A stretch of DNA of 56,924 nucleotides from a virus (IMGVR_UViG_3300045781_000081:1-56924); one strand, 5' to 3'; shown: positions 1 through 8,194, counted from the stretch's first letter. Notes: generated by a model from the sequence alone, not told the origin. Made by a program: numbers and translations.

Positions 1-136
1 TGTAGACGGGCACTGCGTCGATGCTGCCCCCATCATCCGGTGGATGATCGGTATGACTGACCAGGAAATTTTACAGACCAAAGCGGCAATGTGGAAAATT
101 ACAATGATACTGTGAGAGGGGGGGGGGAGTCATGGG
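1..136. repeat. terminal direct repeat, left copy
   Basis: Bases 1-136 repeat 56790-56924 base for base except for one homopolymer: ten G at 118-127 here and nine G in the right copy. This shows that the sequence is a circular or terminally redundant molecule cut open. A repeat this short is more typical of an assembler's circular overlap than of a physical phage terminus, so the real genome is probably about 56.79 kb. Confidence 0.9.
2..115 (+). CDS. C-terminal part of the small phage protein that wraps round the ends
   Basis: An open frame runs from the first base to the TGA at 113-115 and is the C-terminal 37 codons of the gene at 56746-56904. It reads VDGHCVDAAPI and then IRWMIGM. This resembles a family of roughly 50-residue phage proteins of unknown function that carry an AAPI-x-RW core. 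It is listed separately only because the linear cut splits the gene. The full entry is at the right end. Confidence 0.6.
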   Translation, partial: VDGHCVDAAPIIRWMIGMTDQEILQTKAAMWKITMIL

Positions 137-224
137 TTACGTCGTGTGTTTGTTCGTCGGTGCGAGTCTCGGCGTTCTCTTAATGTGCTTACTACAAATG
201 GCGAAAAGCAATGATAATGCGTGA
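132..224 (+). CDS. 30-residue predicted single-pass membrane peptide
   Basis: The ATG lies four bases after a ten-G run ending in GGAG, which can act as ribosome binding site. The peptide starts MGYVVCLFVGASLGVLL, one hydrophobic helix of about 20 residues, and ends in a short polar tail (AKSNDNA). Its last codons overlap the start of the next gene, the usual arrangement in this operon. No function is recognised. Tiny membrane peptides in phage replication operons sometimes act in superinfection exclusion or lysis timing, but nothing here shows that. Confidence 0.5.
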   Translation: MGYVVCLFVGASLGVLLMCLLQMAKSNDNA

Positions 225-423
225 ACTGGCAGAGGATTACACTGATCCACCGACTGAATATCGGCGGGTCAACAGTTCATGCCCGTTCTGTAACGCTGAA
301 CCTTGGCACCGGACGACCGACATGATCCTGTATCGCTGCGGGACTATTGGTTGTCATGTTACGGGTAATCACACTAAAGGCGGCTGCTTGTCGCCGGCAT
401 TAATTCAATGGGGACCGCTATGA
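211..423 (+). CDS. Lar-like zinc-ribbon protein
   Basis: This 70-residue protein has CPFC at about residues 24-27, then RCG-x3-GC further on, and ends in ALIQWGPL. Lar-type restriction alleviation proteins have the same pattern: CPFCG, a second cysteine pair, and a terminal AxxxWNxR element. Four cysteines could hold one zinc ion. Known Lar proteins modulate host type I restriction; that role here is an inference from a weak family resemblance. A second ATG two codons downstream could also be the start. The stop overlaps the next ATG (ATGA). Confidence 0.55.
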   Translation: MIMRELAEDYTDPPTEYRRVNSSCPFCNAEPWHRTTDMILYRCGTIGCHVTGNHTKGGCLSPALIQWGPL

Positions 424-683
424 CCAACAGAGGTAACGACTGGCAGGATTTTTCAGACGGTGTACTGAACCACATCGAGACTTACACCGTCCCGCAGTAC
501 GGTGACGCACCCAACGACCATGTGAGCACCTATACCGCCGCCGAGTGCGTGCGCCAGGCGGAAAAGTACCTCAAGCGGTTCGGCAAAACGTCCCGCGTCG
601 GTGAGGAATGCTTGGACATGATGAAAGCGGCGCACTTCATCCAGATTGCTATGACCAAGATGCAGGGGGAGGTGGCCCGTTGA
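420..683 (+). CDS. conserved small phage protein, function unknown
   Basis: Start chosen at the ATG of an ATGA overlap with the preceding stop, giving 87 residues. The segment YTVPQYGDAP, followed by a cysteine, KYLKRFGK and then LDMMKAAHFIQIA, is a pattern I associate with small proteins of phage replication regions. The C-terminal half should be helical. No catalytic motif is visible. It is probably translationally coupled to its neighbours, since its stop overlaps the TTG start of the next gene. Confidence 0.75.
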   Translation: MTNRGNDWQDFSDGVLNHIETYTVPQYGDAPNDHVSTYTAAECVRQAEKYLKRFGKTSRVGEECLDMMKAAHFIQIAMTKMQGEVAR

Positions 684-1267
684 TCCCTCAGTCTGAATTT
701 AACTTGGCACTCGCCGTGGTGCTGCACGCGATACCTGACGAAAAGCCGTCCATGCCGGCGATTTGCTCGCTGCTTATGGAGTTCACCAGCGACCGCGAGA
801 TGCGCCTGATCGGTACGGACGGTGAGGTGATCGTGGTGTGCTGCCTGGAACTGGAGCACTTGGTGCCCGCCGGGGCGGTGTTCCGTATCGACAAGGAGGA
901 CACCGGGCGGCTCGTTGCGGACTTTCCGGCAGACAGCACGGAACGCATCACTCTTTGCATTTTTGGCGAGACGCTGATTGTGACTGCCGGGGCAAAATGT
1001 GCGAGCATGGAGAATCTGCCGGCTGAACCGACTTACCCCAACTATCGCAAGGCAATGACCTATAAACAGTGCCCGTCTGTGGCGCGTCCGTTCGATCTGC
1101 ATTACCTGCATGACGCACTCGCCGCACTCGCGCCGCTGTGCGACCTGGTGAGCGTTGACATCAACGGGTTGCTCGGTCCGGGGTACATCGACGCGGTGAT
1201 ACCGGAGGGACAGTTTGAGTGTTTACGCTCGGTACGTATCGGGATCGACCAGCGCCGGGGGGTATAG
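680..1267 (+). CDS. short sliding-clamp-like protein (DNA polymerase III beta fold)
   Basis: The start is taken as TTG at 680, in a TTGA overlap with the previous stop and behind a GGGGGAGG site; the first ATG in frame has no such support. At 195 residues it is about half a bacterial beta clamp. It keeps clamp-like signatures: LIGTDGE near residue 40, YPNYRKAM like the YPDYxRVIP segment, then FDLHYLHDALAAL and a final strand. It lies immediately upstream of the DNA polymerase, overlapping it by one base, so a processivity role is reasonable. A domain seems missing compared with the full family; whether it forms a ring is unknown. Confidence 0.6.
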   Translation: MIPQSEFNLALAVVLHAIPDEKPSMPAICSLLMEFTSDREMRLIGTDGEVIVVCCLELEHLVPAGAVFRIDKEDTGRLVADFPADSTERITLCIFGETLIVTAGAKCASMENLPAEPTYPNYRKAMTYKQCPSVARPFDLHYLHDALAALAPLCDLVSVDINGLLGPGYIDAVIPEGQFECLRSVRIGIDQRRGV

Positions 1268-3387
1268 TGGCGCTCCCCACCCTAGACTTTGAGACATACA
1301 GCGAAGCCGGCTACGTATGGGACACCGTGGCGAACCGCTGGAAGGGCGTGACCAAGACCGCGCCCGGTATAGCTGCGGTTGGTGCTGCTGCGTATTCCGA
1401 GCACCCGAGCACTCAGGTGCTGTGCCTCGCCTACGATGTTTTAGATGGTATCGGCCCGCGCCTGTGGTTGCCCGGCATGGAGCAACCTACCCGGCTCTTT
1501 AACCACATAACAGCGGGTGGGTTGCTGGAGTCCCACAATTCCGGGTTTGAGTTCCTGATCTGGTACAACGTCTGCCACAAGCGTATGGGTTGGCCCCCTC
1601 TCCCCGTCGCGCAGCAGCGGTGCTCTATGGCAAAAGGGCGAGCGTTCTCCCTACCGGGCAAGCTGGGGGAAGTCGCCAAGATACTCTGTGCGCGGGAACA
1701 GAAAGACCCGCGAGGTGAGGCGCTTATCCGCAAACTCTGCATCCCGCGTAACCCGACGAAAGCGGACCCGTCCACCCGTTGCACCGATCCCGAGTCGTTG
1801 GCGGAATTGTGGTGCTACTGCCTCCAAGACGTAAAAGCCGAAGCGGCTATATCCGAACTGATACCCGATCTGTCGCCCGACGAGCAGGTGCTGTGGCTGC
1901 TGGACCAGCACATAAATCTCAGGGGTGTGGCTATCGACCGCGTGGCGCTGGATAACTGTATTTCAATTGTGCAGCAGGCGACCGAGAAGTACACCTTAGA
2001 GCTACGACAGATTACGAGCGGGGAAGTGCAGTCTGCGGGTGAATTGGCTAAAATAATCCGTTGGCTGTGCGCGAACGGGTGTTACACAGAGAGTCTCGAT
2101 TCCGATCAGGTGGAAGGTCTACTTGGTCGTGAATGGATACCGCCCGCCGCCCGCCGCGTACTGGAAATCCGGTCAAGCCTCGGTGCCGCCAGCGTGAAAA
2201 AACTTTTCGCTATCGAGCGCCGATTGACAGCAGACGGTCGGTTGCATGATCTTTTTGCTTTCTGCGGGGCAGATCGTACCGGGCGTTGGGCGGGTCGTGG
2301 CCCTCAGCCGCAGAACCTGCCAGGGAGCGGACCAAAAACCCGCTACGGTTTGCCGGTGGAATGGGGTATCGAAGTTGTTGAGTCTGCTTTGGTGGACATC
2401 TCCACTCGGCATTTGTCACACGTTGAATCTGTGTGGGGTGATGCCGTGGCGGTCGTTTCCGGCTGTTTGCGCGGTCTATTCTCCGCAGCTCCGGGGCATG
2501 ACCTGATCTGCTCGGACTACTCCGCTATCGAGGCGGTGGTGCTTGCTGAGTTGGCGGGGGAGACATGGCGACAAGAGGTATTTCGGACGCACGGCAAAAT
2601 TTATGAAATGTCGGCCAGCAAGATAAGCGGGGTGCCGTTTGAAGAATTCGCACGGCATAAAGCCGAGACGGGGCAGCATCACCCGCTGCGAAAAAAAATC
2701 GGTAAAGTAGCTGAGTTGGCGAGCGGGTATGGTGGTGGGTTGGGTGCGTGGAAAGCGTTTGGTGCGGACGACTTTATGACCGACGACGAAATACAGCTCA
2801 ACGTGCGAGCGTGGCGGGTAGCAAGTCCCGCCATAGCAGCACAACGTGATCACACTAACAACCTCCCGCCGGGGTTCTGGTACGGATTGCAGGAGGCTGC
2901 GCTGTCCGCTATCCAGTTCCCCGGTTATCGGTATAGTTTCCGCGACATCAGCTACTATGTGCTCAACGACATAATGTACTGCCTGCTGCCGTCCGGTCGC
3001 ACGCTGACCTACCACGCACCCCGGATGGAATACAAAGTCATGCCGTGGGGCGCGACAACGGTCTGCATCACCTATTCCGGGTGGAACAGTAACTACCTCA
3101 ACGGACCTATCGGTTGGATGAGGCTTGAAACCTACGGACCAAAACTGACGGAGAACGTGGTGCAGGCGGTGGCGCGGGACTTACTGGCGTTCGGTATGAA
3201 GGGTCTGGACGCGGCGGGGTATGGCATTGTGCTGCACGTTCACGACGAGGTGGTGGTGGAAGTACCGGAGGGTTGGGGGTCTGTTGAGGAAGTAGAAAGC
3301 ATTATGGCGACGATGCCCCTTTGGGCGAATGGGTGGCCTGTGAAAGCTGCGGGGGGCTGGCGGGGGAAGCGGTATCGCAAGGGATGA
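1267..3387 (+). CDS. phage DNA polymerase, family A with 3'-5' exonuclease
   Basis: The GTG start at 1267 shares one base with the upstream TAG, and the protein then opens ALPTLDFETYSEAGYVWD as phage polymerases of this group do. The exonuclease domain shows motif I (DFETYS), motif II (ESHNSGFE) and motif III (YCLQDVKAE). The polymerase domain shows motif A (CSDYSAIEAVVLA), motif B (RKKIGKVAELASGYGG) and motif C (VHDEVVVEV) close to the C-terminus. At 706 residues it is a normal length. It should replicate the phage genome with the clamp-like and ssDNA-binding proteins of the same operon. The gene ends 10 bases from a convergent - strand gene. Confidence 0.97.
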   Translation: MALPTLDFETYSEAGYVWDTVANRWKGVTKTAPGIAAVGAAAYSEHPSTQVLCLAYDVLDGIGPRLWLPGMEQPTRLFNHITAGGLLESHNSGFEFLIWYNVCHKRMGWPPLPVAQQRCSMAKGRAFSLPGKLGEVAKILCAREQKDPRGEALIRKLCIPRNPTKADPSTRCTDPESLAELWCYCLQDVKAEAAISELIPDLSPDEQVLWLLDQHINLRGVAIDRVALDNCISIVQQATEKYTLELRQITSGEVQSAGELAKIIRWLCANGCYTESLDSDQVEGLLGREWIPPAARRVLEIRSSLGAASVKKLFAIERRLTADGRLHDLFAFCGADRTGRWAGRGPQPQNLPGSGPKTRYGLPVEWGIEVVESALVDISTRHLSHVESVWGDAVAVVSGCLRGLFSAAPGHDLICSDYSAIEAVVLAELAGETWRQEVFRTHGKIYEMSASKISGVPFEEFARHKAETGQHHPLRKKIGKVAELASGYGGGLGAWKAFGADDFMTDDEIQLNVRAWRVASPAIAAQRDHTNNLPPGFWYGLQEAALSAIQFPGYRYSFRDISYYVLNDIMYCLLPSGRTLTYHAPRMEYKVMPWGATTVCITYSGWNSNYLNGPIGWMRLETYGPKLTENVVQAVARDLLAFGMKGLDAAGYGIVLHVHDEVVVEVPEGWGSVEEVESIMATMPLWANGWPVKAAGGWRGKRYRKG

Positions 3388-3397
3388 CTTTTTTTTG

Positions 3398-3751
3398 CTA
3401 GGGACCGTTTGACCCGCTTGATACCGGAAAGTCACCGTTACCGTGCGCACGCGCCATGAGTCGTACCACGTCGTCATGCAGACGACTTAACTCTGAACTG
3501 ATCCGCAGTATTTCGGCGGTGTCCTTCTTGTCGATCCCCTCGCACGCGCCACATTTGGTTTCGACGGCGGTCAGGCGTTCCCGAATCAGAATGAATGTTT
3601 CCTGACCATTATCGAGCTGTTCCTGCTGCCCTTCACGATCCTTGTTGAGCCGGTTATAGAGCACGCCGACAAGCGCCATGATAACAGTCGAGCACCCACC
3701 TATGACGGCGTAAAGTTGGGTGGTGTCACTCTGCACTGGTTGTGTTGCCAC
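3398..3751 (-). CDS. small membrane protein with cytoplasmic coiled coil, lysis region
   Basis: 117 residues. A short polar N-terminus is followed by one membrane helix at about residues 14-32 (VIGGCSTVIMALVGVLY). A charged region with heptad character follows, including LIRERLTAVETKCG and ILRISSELSRLHDDVVRL. This topology resembles XhlA-like or holin-accessory proteins. It is the last gene of the leftward block and overlaps its upstream neighbour by 26 bases. A part in lysis is inferred from position; a spanin role is unlikely because no lipobox or second spanin partner is visible. Confidence 0.6.
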   Translation of the reverse strand: MATQPVQSDTTQLYAVIGGCSTVIMALVGVLYNRLNKDREGQQEQLDNGQETFILIRERLTAVETKCGACEGIDKKDTAEILRISSELSRLHDDVVRLMARAHGNGDFPVSSGSNGP

Positions 3752-3881
3752 GTTGACTCCTTCTAAGTCGGCGTTTCCTACAGTCTCTCAATATTTTATA
3801 AAATTGAATAACAGACCACGTTAACAAAGCCGTTGAGATGATTGCACAAAGCATGATCACATGCAAGAAAATATCTGTCAT
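3726..3881 (-). CDS. 51-residue single-pass membrane protein
   Basis: The ATG at 3881 follows a purine-poor leader, and the peptide begins MTDIFLHVIMLCAIISTALL, a strong membrane helix. The tail is highly basic (CRKRRLRRSQR). The positive tail would stay in the cytoplasm, placing the N-terminus outside. The gene lies just downstream of an intrinsic terminator and overlaps the next membrane protein gene, so it needs read-through or its own promoter. It may be a holin or antiholin candidate; no family is recognised. Confidence 0.55.
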   Translation of the reverse strand: MTDIFLHVIMLCAIISTALLTWSVIQFYKILRDCRKRRLRRSQRGNTTSAE

Positions 3882-3897
3882 GGTGGTGGCCCCTATA

Positions 3898-3937
3898 TAC
3901 AAAAAGACCCGGCAGCGGGGTAAGCCGACTGCCGGGT
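3898..3937 (-). terminator. intrinsic terminator after the NlpC/P60-like gene
   Basis: Read on the - strand, a nine-base stem ACCCGGCAG (3907-3915) pairs with CTGCCGGGT (3929-3937) around a 13-base loop. It is followed by CTTTTTGT. It starts six bases past the stop codon of the gene at 3943. This is a standard rho-independent terminator and would reduce transcription of the two small membrane genes to its left. Confidence 0.85.
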
Positions 3938-3942
3938 GGGTG

Positions 3943-4455
3943 TTACGGTTTGATGTAAGCCAACGATTCGCAAAAGTAGAGGAAGTCGCCTGGCGCGGCG
4001 CATCCAGGTGTGACATAGCCGGCAATCTGCCAACGATGCTGTGCGAAAAGTGAGCACACCTCATGTGGGGTGTCGTAGGTTTTCCCGGTAAGACCGGACA
4101 ACCAGACGGCGAACAGTTCCGGGTATCCGTACTTGCGGCGCTCCGGGTCGTTGTACTCGGCAAGACTACCAAGAATCGCCGCGCCACCTTGGCGCACCTG
4201 GTCCGGTGCACGGCCGAAGAACACCTTGTCGGTGGGTCGGCCTGCGAACCAATCGTCAATGGTCATGGACTGGTAACCGACACCCTCCACCATTTCGCAG
4301 ACCAGCAACGCGTCGGGGGCGGGGCGCGCCAGCAAGGCGATATGACAGAATGGAGAGCGGGTAGCCTCTTCGATCCCGCGCTGCACCAAGTCGGTACCGT
4401 GAACTACCAGCAGGTCGCCGGTCTGTGCCAGCGCCTTGACGTAGGACAGGTTCAC
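3943..4455 (-). CDS. YiiX-like NlpC/P60 superfamily cysteine hydrolase
   Basis: 170 residues. The N-terminal motif GDLLVVHGTDLVQRGIEE, followed by SPFCHIALL, matches the permuted papain-like (YiiX/NlpC/P60) fold, in which the histidine of the SxxxH segment is catalytic. The likely nucleophile is the cysteine of HEVCSLF in the C-terminal half. Such enzymes cut amide or ester bonds in peptidoglycan peptides or lipids. In the lysis region it may help degrade cell wall or act on a virion substrate. No signal peptide is seen. A terminator follows directly. Confidence 0.7.
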   Translation of the reverse strand: MNLSYVKALAQTGDLLVVHGTDLVQRGIEEATRSPFCHIALLARPAPDALLVCEMVEGVGYQSMTIDDWFAGRPTDKVFFGRAPDQVRQGGAAILGSLAEYNDPERRKYGYPELFAVWLSGLTGKTYDTPHEVCSLFAQHRWQIAGYVTPGCAAPGDFLYFCESLAYIKP

Positions 4456-4458
4456 GGG

Positions 4459-4683
4459 TTACTCCGCAGGTGCAGCGGTGAATGCGGTCAGCAGGTCGCT
4501 GTTGAACTTGGTGAACGCGGCGATGGCGGCAATGTCGGCCTGAACGTCGGTGCCCTTGGTGAGTACGGCGGCACCCATCTTAACGATGGTGTCAACGGCG
4601 TCCATGGGTGCCGGGCCAGTAAGGGCATTTTTGATACCCTGGTTGACATTGGTGGCGAGCTGGAGCAGTTCGGTTCTGTTCAT
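4459..4683 (-). CDS. small helical protein, lysis region
   Basis: 74 residues, mostly alanine, threonine and leucine in probable amphipathic helices, with no membrane segment of sufficient length, no cysteine and no known motif. It sits four bases from the downstream hydrolase gene and five bases from the upstream membrane protein, so it belongs to one transcript with them. An AAGGAG site precedes its ATG. Function unknown. Confidence 0.65.
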   Translation of the reverse strand: MNRTELLQLATNVNQGIKNALTGPAPMDAVDTIVKMGAAVLTKGTDVQADIAAIAAFTKFNSDLLTAFTAAPAE

Positions 4684-4687
4684 GGTT

Positions 4688-4963
4688 CTAATCTCCTTTT
4701 AATTGTGCCGCCAAGTCGTCGTTGAACTTCTTGAGTGCGGCTGCTGTGGGATCAAGCGGGGTAACGGTGGCCGTCGCGCCGGGTACCTTGGGAGCCACCA
4801 GCACGCCGCCGAGCGTGCCGAGAGCTGTTGCACCAATACCGAGGCACACAGCCCCGGCCATTGGGTCTTTCATGACGATGATCAGCGCGGTCCCGCAAAT
4901 GATGCCGAGGGCACCAAGGGCGATTGCTCCAGCTGCTATTACTGCCATAAAATGCTTATCCAT
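4688..4963 (-). CDS. two-helix membrane protein, holin candidate
   Basis: 91 residues with two hydrophobic segments, about residues 6-30 (rich in A, G, I) and 36-58 (AGAVCLGIGATALGTLGGVL), then a polar C-terminal tail with LKKFNDDLAAQL. Small size, two membrane helices and position just downstream of the endolysin fit a class II-type holin, which would open the inner membrane. It shares no motif I can assign to a named holin family. The upstream 34-residue frame overlaps its start by 25 bases. Confidence 0.65.
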   Translation of the reverse strand: MDKHFMAVIAAGAIALGALGIICGTALIIVMKDPMAGAVCLGIGATALGTLGGVLVAPKVPGATATVTPLDPTAAALKKFNDDLAAQLKGD

Positions 4964-5043
4964 TCTTTCCTTCCTCCCTTTTCGGTGGCTCCGCCCCCGG
5001 CCAGCGCCACCCTCTCTGCCGCTATCCTCTCCCGCATGGTCAT
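4939..5043 (-). CDS. 34-residue basic peptide between endolysin and holin candidate
   Basis: A short frame with ATG at 5043 has a convincing leader (AAAGGAG, nine bases before the ATG) and fills the otherwise empty gap between the endolysin and the membrane protein gene, overlapping the latter by 25 bases. The product begins MTMRERIAAERVALAGGG and ends in a hydrophobic stretch, ISILWQ. It may be a true peptide or simply a leader that couples translation. No homologue is recognised. Confidence 0.4.
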   Translation of the reverse strand: MTMRERIAAERVALAGGGATEKGGRKEWISILWQ

Positions 5044-5067
5044 ATCAAGGCTCTCCTTTATTCAGTC

Positions 5068-5631
5068 CTATACCACTGACTGTTCCAGCGCGTCAAGAAT
5101 TTTGACAGCATAACCGGCGATTCGGTCAGCACAGTCGGTCCCGTTGATGATACGCCGGGCATTGAGAAAGTCACATTTCTCCCCGGAAATATAGTGCGCG
5201 AGGCCGACGCCGGTAAACGATCCGTTTCTCATGCCGTAGGACATGATGCGATAGGCGATTGCCGGTTCCATGGCAAGGTCGGGTTGACGGTAGAGGTCCA
5301 CGCCGCAGACCTCCCCCATGGTTTTGAAATTTCCTGCCCACGTTAACTGGACAAACCCGCGTCCGTAGTACCGCTCCCCGCTCACCGGGTCCGGTTGACC
5401 GTAGGGGTGTCCGGCACCCTTGCCGTCTTCCGCAACCGGCTCGTAGGTGCCCCCGGTTTCATGCAGGGTTGTTGCCAGCATGTAGGCCGCGTGCCGTAGG
5501 TCGGTCACGGCAGCGTCGGCCTCCAGGAAGCCGAGCAACGCGAGCAGACCGGTCTGCGCCGCCGGGGTGAGAGTGCCGAATTCGGCCTGCTCGTAGATGA
5601 AAAGAAACTTGTCACGGTTGATCTCTTGCAT
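5068..5631 (-). CDS. endolysin, glycoside hydrolase family 19
   Basis: 187 residues. The GH19 (chitinase class I/lysozyme-like) fold is shown by YMLATTLHETGGTYEPV near residue 50, where the glutamate of HETGG is the expected catalytic acid. Further on come YYGRGFVQLTWAGNF and a C-terminal helix after the NGTDC segment. It cleaves peptidoglycan glycan strands to release progeny. There is no signal peptide or membrane anchor, so export should depend on a holin, and candidate holins lie immediately downstream. The ATG is preceded by AAAGG nine bases away. Confidence 0.92.
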   Translation of the reverse strand: MQEINRDKFLFIYEQAEFGTLTPAAQTGLLALLGFLEADAAVTDLRHAAYMLATTLHETGGTYEPVAEDGKGAGHPYGQPDPVSGERYYGRGFVQLTWAGNFKTMGEVCGVDLYRQPDLAMEPAIAYRIMSYGMRNGSFTGVGLAHYISGEKCDFLNARRIINGTDCADRIAGYAVKILDALEQSVV

Positions 5632-5700
5632 GTGTGATTACCTTTATAATTGACTACCGACTGTTGCAGCAATCTATCTCTGTCCACTTAATTCTCCCCT

Positions 5701-7314
5701 TTAGTTGAGCAGTAACCATCCTGCCGAGTTAATCGTGTTTTTCGCTTTATACCACTTGCTGTTTGTGGTGTCCAAATACTCCTCACCGATATAGTCTGGA
5801 GTACTCCCTGGCGCACCTACCCCGCTGCGGGGGCTGTTATTAATCAGTATCCAGTCTGCAACAGTGGAATTGAACTGAGCGCGATACCATCTCCCAAGAA
5901 CTATGTCCCAGTACATGCACCCCTCATAAGGCGGTGCGGCTGAGGGTTTGACAGACGCTGTTATAGTCCCAGGGTTAGCGAATCTGACCATAGTTCCATC
6001 GGCTCCAATTAGTTGCTTGTAGTACGTAGGTGTAGTCGTGGGGTCTGTAAGCTGGCTCATAACTGAAGAATCTTGTTGGACGATACCCCCAAAATCGACA
6101 TAGGCGTAGGTTCCGTCTATGTCAAAATAGTTTGCCCCTATTTCAAGCCCCGATATTTGCTTGGTTCTGGTATTGGTATATGAAAATTGGATAGGGGCCG
6201 TGGCATTTGCCCCAGTATCAGCAGTTTTCATGCTTAGGTAATTTCCTGATATTTTCAGGCCGGCAACATAATGCACTATATTCGGGCCTGATGCTTCGTA
6301 GTCTGTCTTTCCTCGGATGTGACCGTATCCGTTAATCTCAAAATAATTATTCAAGATAGTACACATCGACATACTGGAATCTGTCGTGGTCATTCCGTCG
6401 CCGGTTAATAAAACACCAGACCCGGCGTTGCCCTGTATCACATTGTTATTGATGTTAAGATTATTGGCCCATACCTCAACACCGTGGCCACCGTTATTTT
6501 GAATATGGCTATTTGTAATATTGACGGAGTTTAACTGTTTCGTTGTTTCAGTTTTACCGTAAATACCTGACAACGTGCTGCCGTTGATATAGCAGTTATC
6601 TATATTTATGACTGATGTATTTACGCCCCCACCAAGAACAAGCCCATATGAACCTGCGTTGACTATATTTACCCTGTTGATTGTGTGTACCCCACCATCA
6701 CCATTTATTGATAGTGCATTCCCCGAGGTGGAAGTGCGCGCCGTGTTCGTATTGCCGACCAGAATTAGGTCCTCCATGACAAATGACGTAGCAGTCACGG
6801 ATATACCTGTGCTGGCACTCATGTTTCGCAGGGCCGTCCATGCGAGATCGGCCCCGATTCCAGGACCTTTGATCGTGAGGGACTCGCTGACCGTCAGGGC
6901 GTTATGCCGATAGACTCCAGGACTGACGTGGAGCAGTCCGGTTCCCGCCGTGTTTATGGCTGCCTGGATCTTCACCGTGTTGGCTGCTTCGCTCCCCACC
7001 GTATCCCCACCGTCCGGCGCAAACCAATCCAGCCAAACCTCAAGCAATCCGGTAATGGCGCCGGAGCCAGAGTACGAAATCGAGCCACCTTTTTTAACCT
7101 CCAGCTTCCTATCTGCCGGCCATGCGATGACGGTACTCACGACTTGAGGGGTTGTGACTATGATGGTTTTGCCTGCACATTGCACATCCGTTGCCGCAAC
7201 TGCCAGCGTTGTTTTAGCGGTGTAGGTTCCGTTGCTGGAAGAAACCAGCACGGCTGCATCTACATTCACAGCCAAACTGCACAGGAGTAGGATCAAAAAC
7301 AAAAACTTTTTCAT
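5701..7314 (-). CDS. tail spike-like right-handed beta-helix protein with signal peptide
   Basis: 537 residues. It opens with a clear Sec signal sequence, MKKFLFLILLLCSLAVNVDA followed by A. The mature part has a pectate-lyase-type head segment (WFAPDGGDT, then KIQAAINTAGTG and VSPGVYRHN) and many short repeats rich in N, G, I and V such as NINNNVIQGNAGSG, typical of parallel beta-helix rungs. C-terminal segments contain YEGCMYWDIVLGRWYRAQF. It lies at the tail-spike position of the virion block, so it likely binds or degrades surface polysaccharide. A signal peptide on a virion adhesin is unusual, and three more genes nearby share this. Confidence 0.8.
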   Translation of the reverse strand: MKKFLFLILLLCSLAVNVDAAVLVSSSNGTYTAKTTLAVAATDVQCAGKTIIVTTPQVVSTVIAWPADRKLEVKKGGSISYSGSGAITGLLEVWLDWFAPDGGDTVGSEAANTVKIQAAINTAGTGLLHVSPGVYRHNALTVSESLTIKGPGIGADLAWTALRNMSASTGISVTATSFVMEDLILVGNTNTARTSTSGNALSINGDGGVHTINRVNIVNAGSYGLVLGGGVNTSVINIDNCYINGSTLSGIYGKTETTKQLNSVNITNSHIQNNGGHGVEVWANNLNINNNVIQGNAGSGVLLTGDGMTTTDSSMSMCTILNNYFEINGYGHIRGKTDYEASGPNIVHYVAGLKISGNYLSMKTADTGANATAPIQFSYTNTRTKQISGLEIGANYFDIDGTYAYVDFGGIVQQDSSVMSQLTDPTTTPTYYKQLIGADGTMVRFANPGTITASVKPSAAPPYEGCMYWDIVLGRWYRAQFNSTVADWILINNSPRSGVGAPGSTPDYIGEEYLDTTNSKWYKAKNTINSAGWLLLN

Positions 7315-7326
7315 GCTGGATCTCCG

Positions 7327-8190
7327 TTAAAATGGATCATTGGTGTTATATTGGAACGATAAGATTACCCAGTTACTTGTTGTCCATGATGGTGCCCATG
7401 CAAGGTTGATATACACGTATCCGCCAACACCAGTGTTAAGCATTGCGCCAGTTGCCAGGTTCACGCCTGTGATTGCTTCATTGCTAGCGTTGTTGTACGG
7501 TAGACTGAAATACGTGCTATTCCCAGCAGCAGAAGTTGACCCCGTTGACTGAATAGCCAGAGTGCAGCAGACCCTGCGTCCAATCCTTGTATATGTTCCC
7601 GTGTACGTTGGAGTCCCGACAACGGTTAAATTGGTCGGCGTTGGTGTCCAGGTCCCTTCCTTGTAACCAGTGAGCGGAGTTGTCCCGGCAATGGTTACCG
7701 AGGTGGTAATGTTAGGAGTTATGATGGTTGGGCTGGTATCCATGACAAACTTGTTGCCGGTGCCGGTCTGACTTGCCACGGTTGCCGCTGCCGTCACGTT
7801 CCCGCTGCCGTCAAAGCCGGGCGATGTCCAGGTGATGGGGCCGGTGATCCCGATAGTCCTAGCAGTCTGCAACTTTGTCGCGGTGGCCACATTTCCAGCA
7901 GGTTGAACGGCCGTCGATAGCGAGGTATGATCTGCCGCTGTCAGCGCTCCAGGTTGGCTATTTGTGGCCGCCTGCAGGCTGAGTACCTGTCCGGCAAGGG
8001 ATAAGCCGTTGGCGGTGCCGATGATGACGTTTTTATGATTTGACGTGTAGGCGCTGAATCCGGTTATGTCGCCCGGGACCGTGCCCACCACCACCATGTC
8101 GGGCTTGCCGGTCTGTGGATTGTTTTTGTAGCCGTAGGTGAACCCGCACAACAGCATCGTTGCAAGAAATAGAAAAGTTGATTGTCTCAT
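7327..8190 (-). CDS. tail fibre-like protein with signal peptide
   Basis: The ATG at 8190 is preferred because GTGGAGT lies seven bases upstream; an ATG five codons earlier lacks a site. Of 287 residues, the first 20 form a signal sequence (MRQSTFLFLATMLLCGFTYG). The body is rich in T, G, S and N with phage-fibre repeats such as TGPITWTSPGFDG and GNKFVMDTSPTIITP. The end, from about GYKEGTWTPTPTNL, forms a beta-rich domain seen in many phage receptor-binding proteins. It probably forms part of the adhesin complex with the neighbouring genes. Confidence 0.72.
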   Translation of the reverse strand: MRQSTFLFLATMLLCGFTYGYKNNPQTGKPDMVVVGTVPGDITGFSAYTSNHKNVIIGTANGLSLAGQVLSLQAATNSQPGALTAADHTSLSTAVQPAGNVATATKLQTARTIGITGPITWTSPGFDGSGNVTAAATVASQTGTGNKFVMDTSPTIITPNITTSVTIAGTTPLTGYKEGTWTPTPTNLTVVGTPTYTGTYTRIGRRVCCTLAIQSTGSTSAAGNSTYFSLPYNNASNEAITGVNLATGAMLNTGVGGYVYINLAWAPSWTTSNWVILSFQYNTNDPF

Positions 8191-8194
8191 AATT

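Noticed and set aside
530-1111. 193-residue open frame on the - strand over the clamp-like gene
   Set aside because: The + strand genes here overlap by ATGA/TTGA and show family motifs. The reverse frame has none.
5505-5687. Short - strand frame starting before the endolysin, with an apparent ribosome site
   Set aside because: Apart from 56 leader bases it lies within the endolysin gene in another frame and becomes low-complexity Arg/Ser/Pro. It could at most be a leader.
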